This document shows positions 12,879 to 23,252 of a DNA stretch of 64,000 bases, piece by piece. Position numbers and translations under genes: made by a program. The notes beneath the pieces are model-generated. The model did not search any database, was not told the DNA's origin, and saw only the letters and a list, made by a program, of their open reading frames with translations. Position 1 is the stretch's first letter. Each line of letters begins with the position of its first letter. Origin of the DNA: Phanerodontia chrysosporium (Eukaryota > Basidiomycota > Agaricomycetes > Polyporales > Phanerochaetaceae); NCBI GenBank assembly GCA_001910725.1, contig MJGA01000018.1:655613-719612 (forward strand), written 5' to 3'.

Positions 12879-13689
12879 GGTGTTGGGTGTCGACTTCAAG
12901 GGTTGTGGGGTGGGCGACGAGTGCTCATAAAATTGCACGTAGGCGTGTACGAATCGAACTGTTAAGCGAACCTCCGCCCGACTTTGCTGCTTCGGAGATA
13001 GGATTTAGGTCTGATGAACCTGTGGGACGAGCATGCGCACGCGTCAACGAGGCATCATCACCCTCCAATGCAGGCAATCAATGATAAGCTGCGCTGTTAC
13101 ATGTTAAGTTGAGAATGTGTGCTTACCTGCGCTATTGCGTTTTCAGCGGGTCGTGGAGATGGCATTCTACTGACGGCGAGCAGATGCCGTTCGCGTCACT
13201 GCATATCCACCCTACACCCTTGATGATGAGCGTGCGGTGCAGTAGATGGTACCGACGCAAAACGAATCATGCAATCGGCATGTTACGATGGCAGAAGCGA
13301 ACGTAATGAAGGACTCCGTCAACACAGCCGGCGAAGCCTACTCGTGCAACTCCGTTGCTAGTTCTGAATTCTCCACGGATGCACATACAGGACAGACTCG
13401 TTAGTGAACGACTCGTAGATGATGTGTGAGACGCTTGGAATCATTCCTCCTAAGACGCTCGAGCAGTACGAGCCTGCGTTTGGCCCGCCTTATTCTACAC
13501 GGTCGACAAAGTCGTGATCATTGGTGTTACTGCTGATTACGCCACTAAAGTATGGTTTCCTGGCTGGCGCATAGGATAACGAGCGGTCAGCATCGTCGCA
13601 GGTACAGGTGTGGTGTAAAGGCAGCCATCCATACCGGTTCAACAACAAGGAATCTTCATGGCTCCTACCAGAGCTGGGCTAGGTCGTTC

Positions 13690-14015
13690 CTCTTTCCCGT
13701 ATTATACCCTACCTGTGTTCATATTTTCTGTCCTCCAGAAACGAGTTCATCCTCCAGCTTGAGGTTGGCGATGTGCGCACATGCACTTGTACAGGGCGAT
13801 GGGGTCGTGGCAACCCCACGCACTCCCGCTGCGCTCGAGCCCCTCGGACGCAAGTACCCACGGATGCGCTCTTGGTGGTACCGCTCGACATGACGAAGCC
13901 AGACGAGATTGTCGCGGCCTTCCGCGCCGCGAAGGAAAGTTTCAGACGCGTCGACGTCGTCTACTGCCGTCGGAGAGATAGAGGGCACCCCGGACGCGGA
14001 CGCGCGTGACTTAAC
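13690..14015 (+). pseudogene. Short-chain dehydrogenase/reductase relic
   Basis: A decayed SDR can be followed through frame changes. LVQGDGVVATPRTPAALEPL and GRKYP in one frame continue as TDALLVVPLDMTKPDEIVAA and FRRVDVVY one frame over (shift near 13858), then as GEIEGTPDADARDL in a third frame (near 13980). These match, in order, the end of the NAD(P)-binding helix, the beta-4 Asp-containing loop and the later helix region of classical SDRs. The Gly-rich start and the YxxxK active site are not found, so no functional product is expected. Confidence 0.75.
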
Positions 14016-14282
14016 TGGATGTGCGTCTCGCCATATCGGAGGCAGGCGTTCTCGTTGGGCCTGGCGTGCGCGTAGTTCGACGTGTCAAAGTCTCGCCATG
14101 AGCCACAATAAAGAAACAATAACTTGATAACAGAGTCAATACCGCAATGCGTATATAGAGGGATCGTCAAACCAAGTCCGCATACCGTTCTTGCAGCCAT
14201 GTCGCCACCAGCATAGGAATAGTAGACCGGAGACCGCCCCTGCCAGATACTCCGATATCAGTCCAGGCACGGGCCGCTCGAT

Positions 14283-14575
14283 CATGGTGAGAGCGAGGTC
14301 GAGACATGCAGCTGTAGCATCTATGCTCACAAAGGCGCGGTTTGGGCGTATGTGTCCTGCTTTACAGGTTAGATATAACACTGACCACTGGCGTGAACGA
14401 GCGCCTGGGAGCAAGATCTCACTCACCGGGGGCACAGTAGGGGGGCTGATGCATTACTTCTGTCCAGCATGTGATGTACAGCTCATCCTGGACGTCCCGG
14501 AGGGGACGTTTGTGCACGTAAACGTACGCACCGCGAACGGGATGGAAGTAGGAGGGCAGGGGGATCGAGGCAATG
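14283..14575 (+). pseudogene. GFA/CENP-V relic, copy B
   Basis: An N-terminal piece reads GESEVETCSCSIYAHKGAVW. It lines up with copy A but has Tyr where the third zinc Cys belongs. After a gap a second piece reads MHYFCPACDVQLILDVPEG and then VNVRTANGMEV. The first GGCHC block and the last strand are missing. It lies on the same strand as the other copies. Losing a zinc ligand, besides lacking both ends, marks it as non-functional. Confidence 0.75.
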
Positions 14576-14929
14576 CTGTTTCACAGGAAAGACCTTCCGT
14601 AAACCTTGCCCATTGTGTGCCGCCCAATATATTGTGGATAAAGTTGGAAACAACGTACAAGAATGTCTTGGCACGAGTCGGCACGAGTCACCTATCGAGG
14701 ACGAGGTGCTGACAAAACATCGGTACCGAGGTGCTGTGCAGGCATGTGCGGACTAAGAGGGACGATCACGCTGCGCGACGCGTAATTAGGCTCTTTCCGC
14801 CAGGTACGCGTCCCGCAGACCCCTATTTTCATTGTCAGATTGCGTGTCGATTTTGGCGCGACCAGCGCCGCGGAAATATAAGCAGGGCCCGCGCCCTCAA
14901 CGGCGACCATACACCCTCATCGCCCAACA

Positions 14930-15210
14930 ATGGCAGAGACGAAGGAGTACACAGGCGGATGTCATTGCAAACGGTTCTGCTACAAGTTCCACCACGCACC
15001 ATTCGATAATGGTGAGCAGGACGTCGTCACTTGCAACTGCAGCAGGTGCAAGTCTGGCGGATTGCTGTTCGTGTGAGTGAAATACGTCGATCATAGCTGC
15101 CCGCCTACCTGCTGATGCGATATGAAGCTACATTCCGATAACCGCCTTCGAGCTCACTGTCGGCAACCTGGACGAGCTCACGTGTCAGAACTTTGAAAAG
15201 CGCCTCGCGA
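14930..15210 (+). pseudogene. GFA/CENP-V copy C, 5' half only
   Basis: Starts well: ATG at 14930 with TATAAG 48 bp upstream, KEYTGGCHCKRFCYKF, CNCSRC, then an intron (GTGAGT near 15073 to an AG near 15128) and YIPITAFELTVGNLDELT. After FEKR at about 15204 it runs into unrelated palindrome-rich DNA, and the second zinc pair (CPxCG) is absent. The matching 3' half, or that of a close paralogue, is found 11 kb downstream at 26366, so the break is best explained by the insertion in between. Confidence 0.8.
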
Positions 15211-15360
15211 GATTAGGGTCTCGGGCTGCCCCGGGCGCTACCTGTCAAAGTCTCGTGATGGCCTTGTGAGAGGCCCATGAGATTGTCTCGATGCCGAGCC
15301 AAATCTCATGATGTCATCGCGAGCCAACCAGAAGCCTCGGTCAACATCACGAGGCGCTCA
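15204..15360. repeat. Left subterminal palindrome cluster of the transposon
   Basis: Within 160 bp are CTCGCGAGA, TCTCGTGATG, CCATGAGAT, ATCTCATGATG, CATCGCGAG and CATCACGAGG, all variants of one imperfect palindrome. The same words recur at the right end. Such clusters are typical binding sites of transposases in subterminal regions; that role is inferred. Confidence 0.6.
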
Positions 15361-15611
15361 CGATAATCAAAGGGATGAACGGCGGTGAGAACGTCGTGCA
15401 CATCGTCCACAACTTCCCTCCACGCTGCGTCTGCTTTCCCCCTTCTATACTGACTTGAGCTTTGCCTTCCCGACGCACCGCAGACCTCATATCCAGAAGA
15501 TCCTACCACTGGCGTGAGTGCAGCGCTGTCTGGGCTCCTCAGTGACAATCTACTTACCACTGCTTGCCGTGTCGCCTCCCGTGCTAACAGGTTGGCATCC
15601 CCCGGCTCAAT

Positions 15612-18600
15612 ATGGCTGGTGGAAGTCGTCGCAGGCGAAGAAGTGATGTTATGGAGTGCGACATCTGCCACGGGATGTTCGCAGAGGGAGGTTTCGGCCA
15701 TCACTACGCGCGATGCCACCAGAAGAAGCAGGACGAGGAGGATGACCTTCGTGCCATGGCGCACCTTGCTCAGCAGAGCCCCAAGCGGAAGGCCAGTGAG
15801 TACAGCACCTTGTCATCTGGCCAAGACCTATCTCATGCCCTTGAACCTGCAAGAACGTCGTAAACGAACACATAGTACGGCCGGTCCTGCTCACGACGCC
15901 GTGGGAACGGCCATGAACCTGCCACCGTTACGTGAGTTCTCGCCATCGTTATTACCATTGCTCGTACTCAATCCATGTGCTGTCAAGTACACACTCGCAA
16001 CGCATCGCTTGGCCCTGGCGTGCAGGATGAGGGAGCTCAGGCAGAAGGTTCGTCGACGAATTACCTTTTTCAGTGTGGGATCGCTAATGAGAAGGCCTCG
16101 TTATAGCAGTGCATGCGGATCTGCCTGTCGTCGACTTGCCACCCTCTCCCATACCGCCGCACGTTCAGCTACCAGCGCGCCCACTCCAGCAGCCGGCCCC
16201 AGTGCTCGAGCAGCTCACGTCGCCTGTTCCTTCACCTCAGGACGCACCCGTAGCAGCAGAAGGCTCGCACGCTACCACTTCGACCACCTCGTCGGCTCCA
16301 GAACACGAAATTCATGTGGAGTACCATCCTGCAAGCGGTCGAGCAGCTAAGACCAGCCCTATTTCCCAGTATGAGCGTGAGCGTCCACCATGCCCATCGC
16401 CTGAAGGTCTGGACAAGGCGTACTCTCCATTCAACTCGCTGGAGGATTACCAGTTTGCCGAGCTCGCACTGGACGCAGGTTTGAAGAAAGAACAGGTGGA
16501 CAAGCTGTTGAATTTCGTGACTGCAGCTCGGCATGGATCTTCAAAGCTGACCTTCCAGTCGTCAGCAGATGTTGACCGTGCATGGGAGCAAGCTGCGGCT
16601 TATCATCCACCAGTGCGCATCATGGGTTCACATACACATGTCTATAGTCTGTATTAATTTGCTGTATGAATTTCTAGTTTGAGAAGCATACCTTCACAGT
16701 GGACTACCAGAACAAGCCTTACGAATATGAGGTATATTCCCGTGACCTATGGGCATGGGTGGAGACCATTGTCAAAGACCCAACTCTTGCATCACATTGG
16801 CAATGGGATGCGCAGCGACTTTCCAAGTGGGATGGGGAGAAGTGGGAGTCCTATTGGGAGGATCCATGCACCTCAGAAGATATGTGGGAGGTTCAAGTAT
16901 GATATTTCATGCTGCATATTCTGCAACGCTGGTCACTAAACATAGATCTAGACTACATTGCAGGAAGCTGGCATCAACGGAAAGCCACTGGGTATTATTC
17001 TCTTTGCTGATAAGTCCAAAATCTCCAGTTTTGGAACACAGGAAGGCTATCCTGTAGTTGCTCGCATAGCAAATCTGGATGACTCTATCCGGAATGGCAC
17101 AGGGTTTGGCGGTGGCTGTGTTGTCGGCTTTTTACCAGTGGTGCGGATACATACCATTGCAATTCCTGGAAATACTTACATATTTGTCTAGGTCAAAGAT
17201 CGCCCCAGTGAAGAGAAGAAAACAGCTTGGGTGGACCACAAAAAACGAGTCTGGCATGAAGCTGTCTCATACATCTTACGCACAGTGGCACAGTGCTCTA
17301 AGACGGGCCATACAATGTGCTGCGGTGATCAAGTCATCCGCACATTGTTTCCATATATTCATATTTTATCTGCAGATTATGAAGAACAGTGTGTATTAAT
17401 TTTTTCTGTGATAAGTGGATACTAACTTGGATAGATGTGTTATGTCTCTCATACGGGGCACTCAAGGGCTATGTTCCTGCCCTATATGTTTGGCCCCAAG
17501 TGATGAGTTATCAGACTTGCGTGGAGAATGGCCACTGCGCACAACAGAAGCAACACGTGCGCTTGTTGAAGCTGTTTATCCAACTAAAGCAGCTAGAGAA
17601 GAAGCTCTAAAACCTGAAGGGCTACGTCCAGTCCAGGTACCCATAAAGCATATTTGATGACTGTACTGCTAACATATTTATGTCAGAACTGTTTCTGGGC
17701 AATTGCAAACACGTGCATATACAAGGCTCTATCACTTGATCGCCTGCATTCATATCACATTGGATTGTTTGGAAAGCACTTATGGGTTGTATTCAAGAAA
17801 ATTGTCAACCACAAAGGATTTTCCCGACACCTTCGAGATATGATTGACAAAGGGTATTCCATTGCAGCTTTTAGCGAGTTTTACCTATGGCTTATTTTCA
17901 CTGAACAGTGCTGCTGCTATGCCACGATGGCGTGGTTTGCACCATTTCAAGGCGATTTTATTAGTCGACTTCACAGATGGCACCAAATATCAAGATCTCT
18001 CCAGGGTACGCTCTTTCATACATTTCAAACTTTCTGCTCACAATTTCTAGATTCTTGTGTTTGCTGCATGCAATGCTATGACCCGAACATCAAGTCCCGC
18101 AGGATATATGCTTCTTCAGCTTATTCGAAAGTACCTAGAGTGCGACATGTACCTGGGCCTGGAGGTGCACACGGAGACAACACTTCAGGCACTTGACAAT
18201 GCAATCATTGAGTTTGGTGATATGCTCGATGTAAGCTCAGACTTATAATCTGTGTTACATCACATTATTGACGTAATGCCTTGCATAGAACTTCCGGGAC
18301 TACTACGATGGTATACGGCCTGCAAAGGAAAAGATGAAGTCTTGGGATTTCCCTAAAGTTCATGCTCATAAACATGCAGTGCGTGATATTAAGGGAAAAG
18401 GTGTTATTCAGCACATGAGCACTAGATTATCGGAAAAGTGCCATGGACCCATTCGCAAGTGGGTGAAGAATCGGACTAATAATAAAGACATTTTCAGTCA
18501 GGTGAGTAGACAACACATTTACTATATCATAGACATTGAGTGATATTTGATAATAGGTGATCAAAATTGACCACCAATTCCTTTGCTCGTCCTCAATCCG

Positions 18601-19356
18601 GCACCGCATCAATGACTGGGAGGCGTGGGCACAGGAAAATGAAGACAGCAAGTTATTCACTGCCAACGAAGCCTTCCAGTTCGGACCACGATACTTAGGG
18701 TCAAGACAGAAGCCTACAAGCTGTAAAGCACTAGAGCAGCGCAGCGTTACAGATAAAGCCTACAAGAACTTCACCAGCAATCTGCAGCTGACGTTAAAGC
18801 AGTTATATGCTGCTCGCAACAGCTCAGACACTCCATCACTCGATTCTGAGAGGCTAGCTGTACGTTCTATATATATATCAGTGTTGCAATTGCACACATC
18901 TCATAATTTACCTATCAGATAACAGAATGTCGACTTGTCGAAGTTGATTTTGCATCAATAGTCACCTGGCGCACAAACACCGATCTTCTTCGCTGTTCGC
19001 CATCCTTCTTCGGAGAACCTCGATACGACAGCATCATGTTCCACGACTACGGAGATGTCGTCACGCATGCGAAGCTTGTCTCCGCGTTCGTCTGTCAGCT
19101 GGATGATGGCAACCGAGAGCCAATGCTCTTAGTGCAGCCTATGAAGCAAGTGTCGCGCAGAGTCATGGACCGTGAACTTGGCCTATACCCACTCAAAGAA
19201 AATCCACGCCATCAATGCAGATTCATACCTTTGGTTTCACTCATTCGCGGAGCAGTTCTATATGAAGACAGTGCTCGAGCCAGTCACTACTTTGCAGTTG
19301 ACACTCTGGACTCTGACATGTTTCTCAGAATGAAGTCAGTATTCACAAAGCCATAG
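15612..19356 (+). CDS. Plavaka-type (KDZ superfamily) transposase
   Basis: About a dozen exons read through without a stop. Residues 14-36 form a Cys2His2-like finger (C16, C19, H31, H36). After a Pro-rich linker come the family blocks in order: FEKHTFTVDYQNKPYEYEV, the first acidic block IILFADKSKISSFG, GFGGGCVVGFLP, VWHEAVSYIL, HILSADYEEQ plus CVMSLIRG (second Asp), CPICLAP, LDRLHSYHIGLFG, PRWRGLHHFK, VDFTDGTKYQDLS, HTETTLQALD, SEKCHGPI (candidate Glu) and a C-terminal TWRTNTDLLRCSPSFFG block. These are the hallmarks of basidiomycete Plavaka transposases, whose core is an RNase-H-like DDE fold. It looks intact. The last exon may instead splice from about 19334 into the 44-bp duplication and end near 19450. 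The gene is visibly more AT-rich than its host neighbours. Confidence 0.88.
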
Positions 19357-19371
19357 TAATTATATCTTTTT

Positions 19372-19458
19372 GCATCTTTATCAATTCTACGCACAGAGAC
19401 AAGTGGAGAAGTTGTGCATCTTTATCGATTCTACGCACAGAGACAAGTGGAGAAGCTG
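19372..19458 (+). repeat. 44-bp tandem duplication at the transposase 3' end
   Basis: Two copies (from 19372 and from 19416) of a unit containing CTACGCACAGAGACAAGTGG, differing at very few positions. Each copy carries a usable 3' splice site (CACAG before AGACAAG), so the duplication doubles the acceptor of a possible last transposase intron. Confidence 0.85.
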
Positions 19459-19855
19459 AGGATTCATCAGGAGAGCGGAAAGGTTTGAGTCTTTGTGGCG
19501 CTGATGTATTGATGCCATCTCAGCGCCGGCCCTCCGTCCGTTGGTCAACACAACCATGCGCTCACGCACTGGCGTACCACACGTAAGCTCCTCGTGCAAG
19601 CTTCAGCCCTGCGCCCCCACTGAAGCAGCCGCGTGCGCAATATTCAGAGCAGGCAGCTTCAAAGGCGAGGGCCTCCAGGTTCTACCCTACAAATCCCAAC
19701 TCAACATCAAGGTTTGTAGTCACTCCGTAGTCACTCCATGTCCCAACTCAACGTCAGGCTCATAGTCTCTCCAAATCCCAACTCATCCCCGACCAGATCG
19801 AATGAAGCAAACAACAGTTAGGCGTCAGTAGCAAAAGACCCAAGTGCCAGGCCAC

Positions 19856-20497
19856 ATGTCGTTCCCAGCAACCGCGCACGACTTCCATCCATTTGCACGG
19901 GATTTGAGGTACGTAGAATCTACCTAACATCTACACTAACACTACACTTACCCAGCAATGCAGCTCCATCGCCCCCGCCCCCCTTCTTCTCGCACACCGC
20001 CAGCCTCGATCCGCGCAAACGCAGATGGCCTGCAGGCGAGGCACGTTTGTACGCCTTGAGCGTGCGCAATAGTCAGGAAGGTGAGTACTGAGATCAGCAT
20101 CGGGGCTCACGACGGATGCAGGACGTGACCGAGAGCGCGCGATGCAGTCAACGGCGCAGTTGAAGGCGCAGGAGCAGATTCCTAAAGCGGGAGAGAGAGT
20201 GAGTATCGAATGCGCGACGAAGACTGCCAGCGACGCACGATAGGAGCGCGAGTGTGAACGACACACAAGGAGCGAGAAGCAGCGGCAAGGTGAGGGGTGG
20301 GGAAGGGTCGGTAGGGATGTGCCAAGTGGGGAACAGATCAGCAAAGGCGCGGACGGCTGCTGTCCGAAGTTGGGGGCGAAAGGTGAGTTAGCGAGGGGCT
20401 TAAGGGTACCGAAGAGGTGTACTCACCTGCTCGACTCAACACCGCTCCCCTTGCAATGTAGGTCGCGCCTCAGTGTGCCCGATGCAGCCGCCACTGA
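19856..20497 (+). CDS. Small charged protein with terminal C-x-x-C, six short exons (hypothetical)
   Basis: From ATG at 19856 (MSFPATAHDFHPFARDL) six small exons join in phase with good GT..AG borders. The second carries a Pro-rich run, FFSHTASLDPRKRRWPAGE and ALSVRNSQE. The others read RDRERAMQSTAQLKAQEQ, ERECERHTRSEKQRQ, AKARTAAVRSWGRK and VAPQCARCSRH, ending TGA at 20497. The product is about 110 residues, strongly basic and helix-prone, with a C-x-x-C at its end. Similar charged coiled-coil plus Cys-pair proteins occur near transposases in these genomes, usually with a longer Cys-rich tail. Here the tail is followed at once by a CCCAA repeat, so it may be cut short. Not recognised; expression unproven. 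Confidence 0.45.
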
Positions 20498-20502
20498 CCC
20501 TC

Positions 20503-20587
20503 CCAACCCCAACCCCAACCCCAACCCCTAGGAACCTGAACCGTAGACTTACACAGTCCGCCGCGTCAGCCGGGGGGGGGGGGGGGG
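20503..20587. repeat. CCCAA simple repeat and G16 tract
   Basis: About five CCCAAC/CCCCAA units (20503-20529) are followed at 20572-20587 by sixteen consecutive G. Both can adopt G-quadruplex structures on one strand and are prone to length change. No coding role seen. Confidence 0.85.
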
Positions 20588-21103
20588 CTCATGATTTGCA
20601 AGGCAGCGCTGTGCTCGGCGCGTCGCACCTGCGGGATTGGTTGGCTGCCAGAAGCGTAGCGTGCACTGCCCGGAGGCAGGCAGCTTGAGCCAGCTGGTTC
20701 TGACCGCCTCCGCGACATATGCAGCTTCACGCATCCACAGGGCTGGTCAGCCCCGCGGGCGCGTCGCGCAAATGTCGGGATAGCGGCCGAAAAACCGTGG
20801 GCAGCAGCAGCGGCGGTTGAGGAGCCGCGTCGCCCGCCCGCGCGGCGCATCCGTCAGGTTGGTCAACCCATCGGTGCGCGGCGCGGCGGCATGAGCGCAC
20901 TCTGACCGACGAAGTGCAGAGCCCAGGCTGGTACTGGCGGGGAGGGGAGGGGGGAGGTGGTGGTTGGGGGGAAAGGAGCGCAAGGCGAAAATTTGAGGCC
21001 ACGCGTGACCGCATCGAGTCACGCTCTCTGCGCGTGCAGTCACGGCAGGCCTCTGCGCTCTCCCTTCTCCTTCTCTCCTACCCCAACTCATTTCCCCCTC
21101 TCC

Positions 21104-22762
21104 ATGCCTAGTGTGATACCAGTAAGTTGCCACCGCTTCTCACCGAAGGGCTGTGCTTACCAGTTGGTCCTCCCTGCACGCCAAGGTGTCCCTTCCGACC
21201 CCGGGGGCCGACGACCCAGAGCACATCGCCCTCCTTTTGCGCGGATGCAGCATCAGCGCCCAACTTCGCGCTGCTGTTGAAGAGCGTGATCAGCGCGAAG
21301 ATCTCGGCCTCGGAGACACTGAAGATGGGCAGCATCTGCGGTATCCCCAGTCTCCCAGCCTCGATCCCGCCCTGCTAGACTCACCGCTCACATCCGCGCC
21401 CTCGTCACCAGAGCAGCAAGCCTCTGCACCCTCCTTCGACATTCCCCCGCTTATCCTCGATGGCCCCGCACGTCCACCAACGACATCTGCACCGCTAAAC
21501 CACAAGAAGAGAAGCAAGTCTGCGAAGGCAGCCAAGCTCCGTGCGGCTGTTCGGCCTAGTGCGAAGAAAATACGGTCAAGTCTTTCGCGCAATCACCGAA
21601 AGCACCCCGGCGTCTTGCTCGAAGACTTCCGTATGCTGGAGCTGAAGACGGCGGCTCGAGGGGCTTGGATAGCGCTTCGCACCTCGGTGTGTAAACGTTA
21701 CAGTTCACTGGAGGAAGTCGTGTCAGAAGGACTTCGTGTCGTGCGCTGGGACGGCCAGTGAGTGTTATTCCTTGTTCTAGTCTTCAATGCTTACCCGACG
21801 GTGTCTAGAACTCCGACGCTGCTGATTGACGAAGACCGTGAAGTTTGCAGTGTGCTGGGAGGGTTCCCCGGCCTGCCCGAGGTCTGGAAGGGTGTGCGTG
21901 CAGAGGCGAATGACGCCGTGGCGGAGGCAGGGAAGAGCCTTCGATTTAGCAAGCACGGCGATCGACGTGGGCCGTTTCGCACCATTGCTGTCGGGGTGTC
22001 CTATGGAGGTGGCCAGAAGGTGCGTGCTGATATTCCAGCGTCATTGGCTCTACGCTAACGATCCGCAGCGGCCTGGCAAGCTTCGGCACTCTAGGCACAA
22101 CGAGAGGGTGCTTGCCCGCCTCATGGCCAATCCTGCAATCAAACGGATTGCCGGCTTCGCTAGCAGTACGTCCTTGGCCCCTTGAAACGCGTACTCCCGC
22201 TCACCTGGCTGCAGGCGTGTTTGCTTTCTTCGCTCCCAAGATGTACCGCGACTATGCCACGAAACTTGACGCGCTGTTCGAACACTACCCAGAACTCGAT
22301 TACAATTGGAACAACAGCGTTTTCCCTGCGGCGTCGTTCAACTTCGGGCCTAACTCTGCGAGTTACGAGCACAACGACCACGGCAACCGCGCTGCCGGCT
22401 GGTGCTCGATATATTGCGATGGATCTTTTGACCCGCGGTATGGCGGGCATCTCATTTTACGACAATTTGGAATTGTTGTAGAATTCCCCCCTGGCTCCAC
22501 GGTCCTCATTCCATCCGCGTGCATCACGCACGGGAATATTCCCGTACGAGAGGGCGAAACCCGGTGGTCCTTTGCTCAGTACGCGTCGGGTGGGTTGTTT
22601 AGATACGTTGAGTATGGCTTACGCTCTTGGGCGAACCTTAGCAAGAGCGAGAAAGAGAAATGGGCAGAGCGACGCGCCACCCGATGGGTAGAGGAGCTCA
22701 GCCTTCTCTCTCGTGTTGAAGACTTAGCTCGAGATCAATGTACTGCCGGCCTCCTAGCATGA
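21104..22762 (+). CDS. TET/JBP-type 2-oxoglutarate/Fe(II) dioxygenase
   Basis: Five exons (21104-21121, 21186-21757, 21809-22019, 22069-22165, 22215-22762) join in phase to about 481 residues. The short first exon (MPSVIP) is the least certain. The N-terminal 110 residues are Ser/Pro- and Lys-rich. The middle (SVLGGFPGLPEVWKGVRAEA, VSYGGGQ) matches the conserved lead-in of the expanded basidiomycete TET/JBP family. The C-terminal double-stranded beta-helix shows EHNDHGN (metal ligands H352, D354), then FDPRYGGHLIL, FPPGSTVLIPSACITHGN (third ligand H405) and ETRWSFAQY (2-oxoglutarate Arg416). Family members oxidise 5-methylcytosine or thymine in DNA. All ligands are present, so activity is plausible, but the substrate is inferred. 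It sits between the transposase and companion gene on the same strand. Confidence 0.85.
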
Positions 22763-23252
22763 CCGTGAAAGTAATATACATGTAATCAGTGCTCAATACA
22801 CCAGCGTGCAGGGCATTGACACCTTCGAAGCGAGGCTGGTGCGTGCACCTCGGCGCTTCTCGTACCTTTTCCTTCTTCCGCCACCTCGTTCTTCATGATC
22901 CTTCAACATTGCCCTCTTTCTGTTTCCCCCTCTCTTTAAAAACATATTACGTACATCTGTACCCATGCTCTACCTGCTATTCCACCATGGGCGTCCGGTT
23001 GGCGGTTTTTACGTTGACATCCAGCACACATGTTTCGCGCAAGTTTCTGGCCTAACCGAAGGCTATGCTCACTAGCCAACTCCTGTAAGTGCATCATATC
23101 GCAGCTAACACCGGCATGCACCTCTGACGCTCACAGATTTTAGATAAATAGTTGCGTCGTCGCGCCAGACATCACGCACCAGTAGGTTCGTCCCTCGAAC
23201 ACTTGCCCACATCCTTCTCTCAGCAATCTTCTCTACCTCTACGCTCAACGCA

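Noticed and set aside
20503..20529. CCCAA repeat as an internal telomere
   Set aside because: Basidiomycete telomeres are TTAGGG-type; this unit does not match and no other subtelomeric sign is present.
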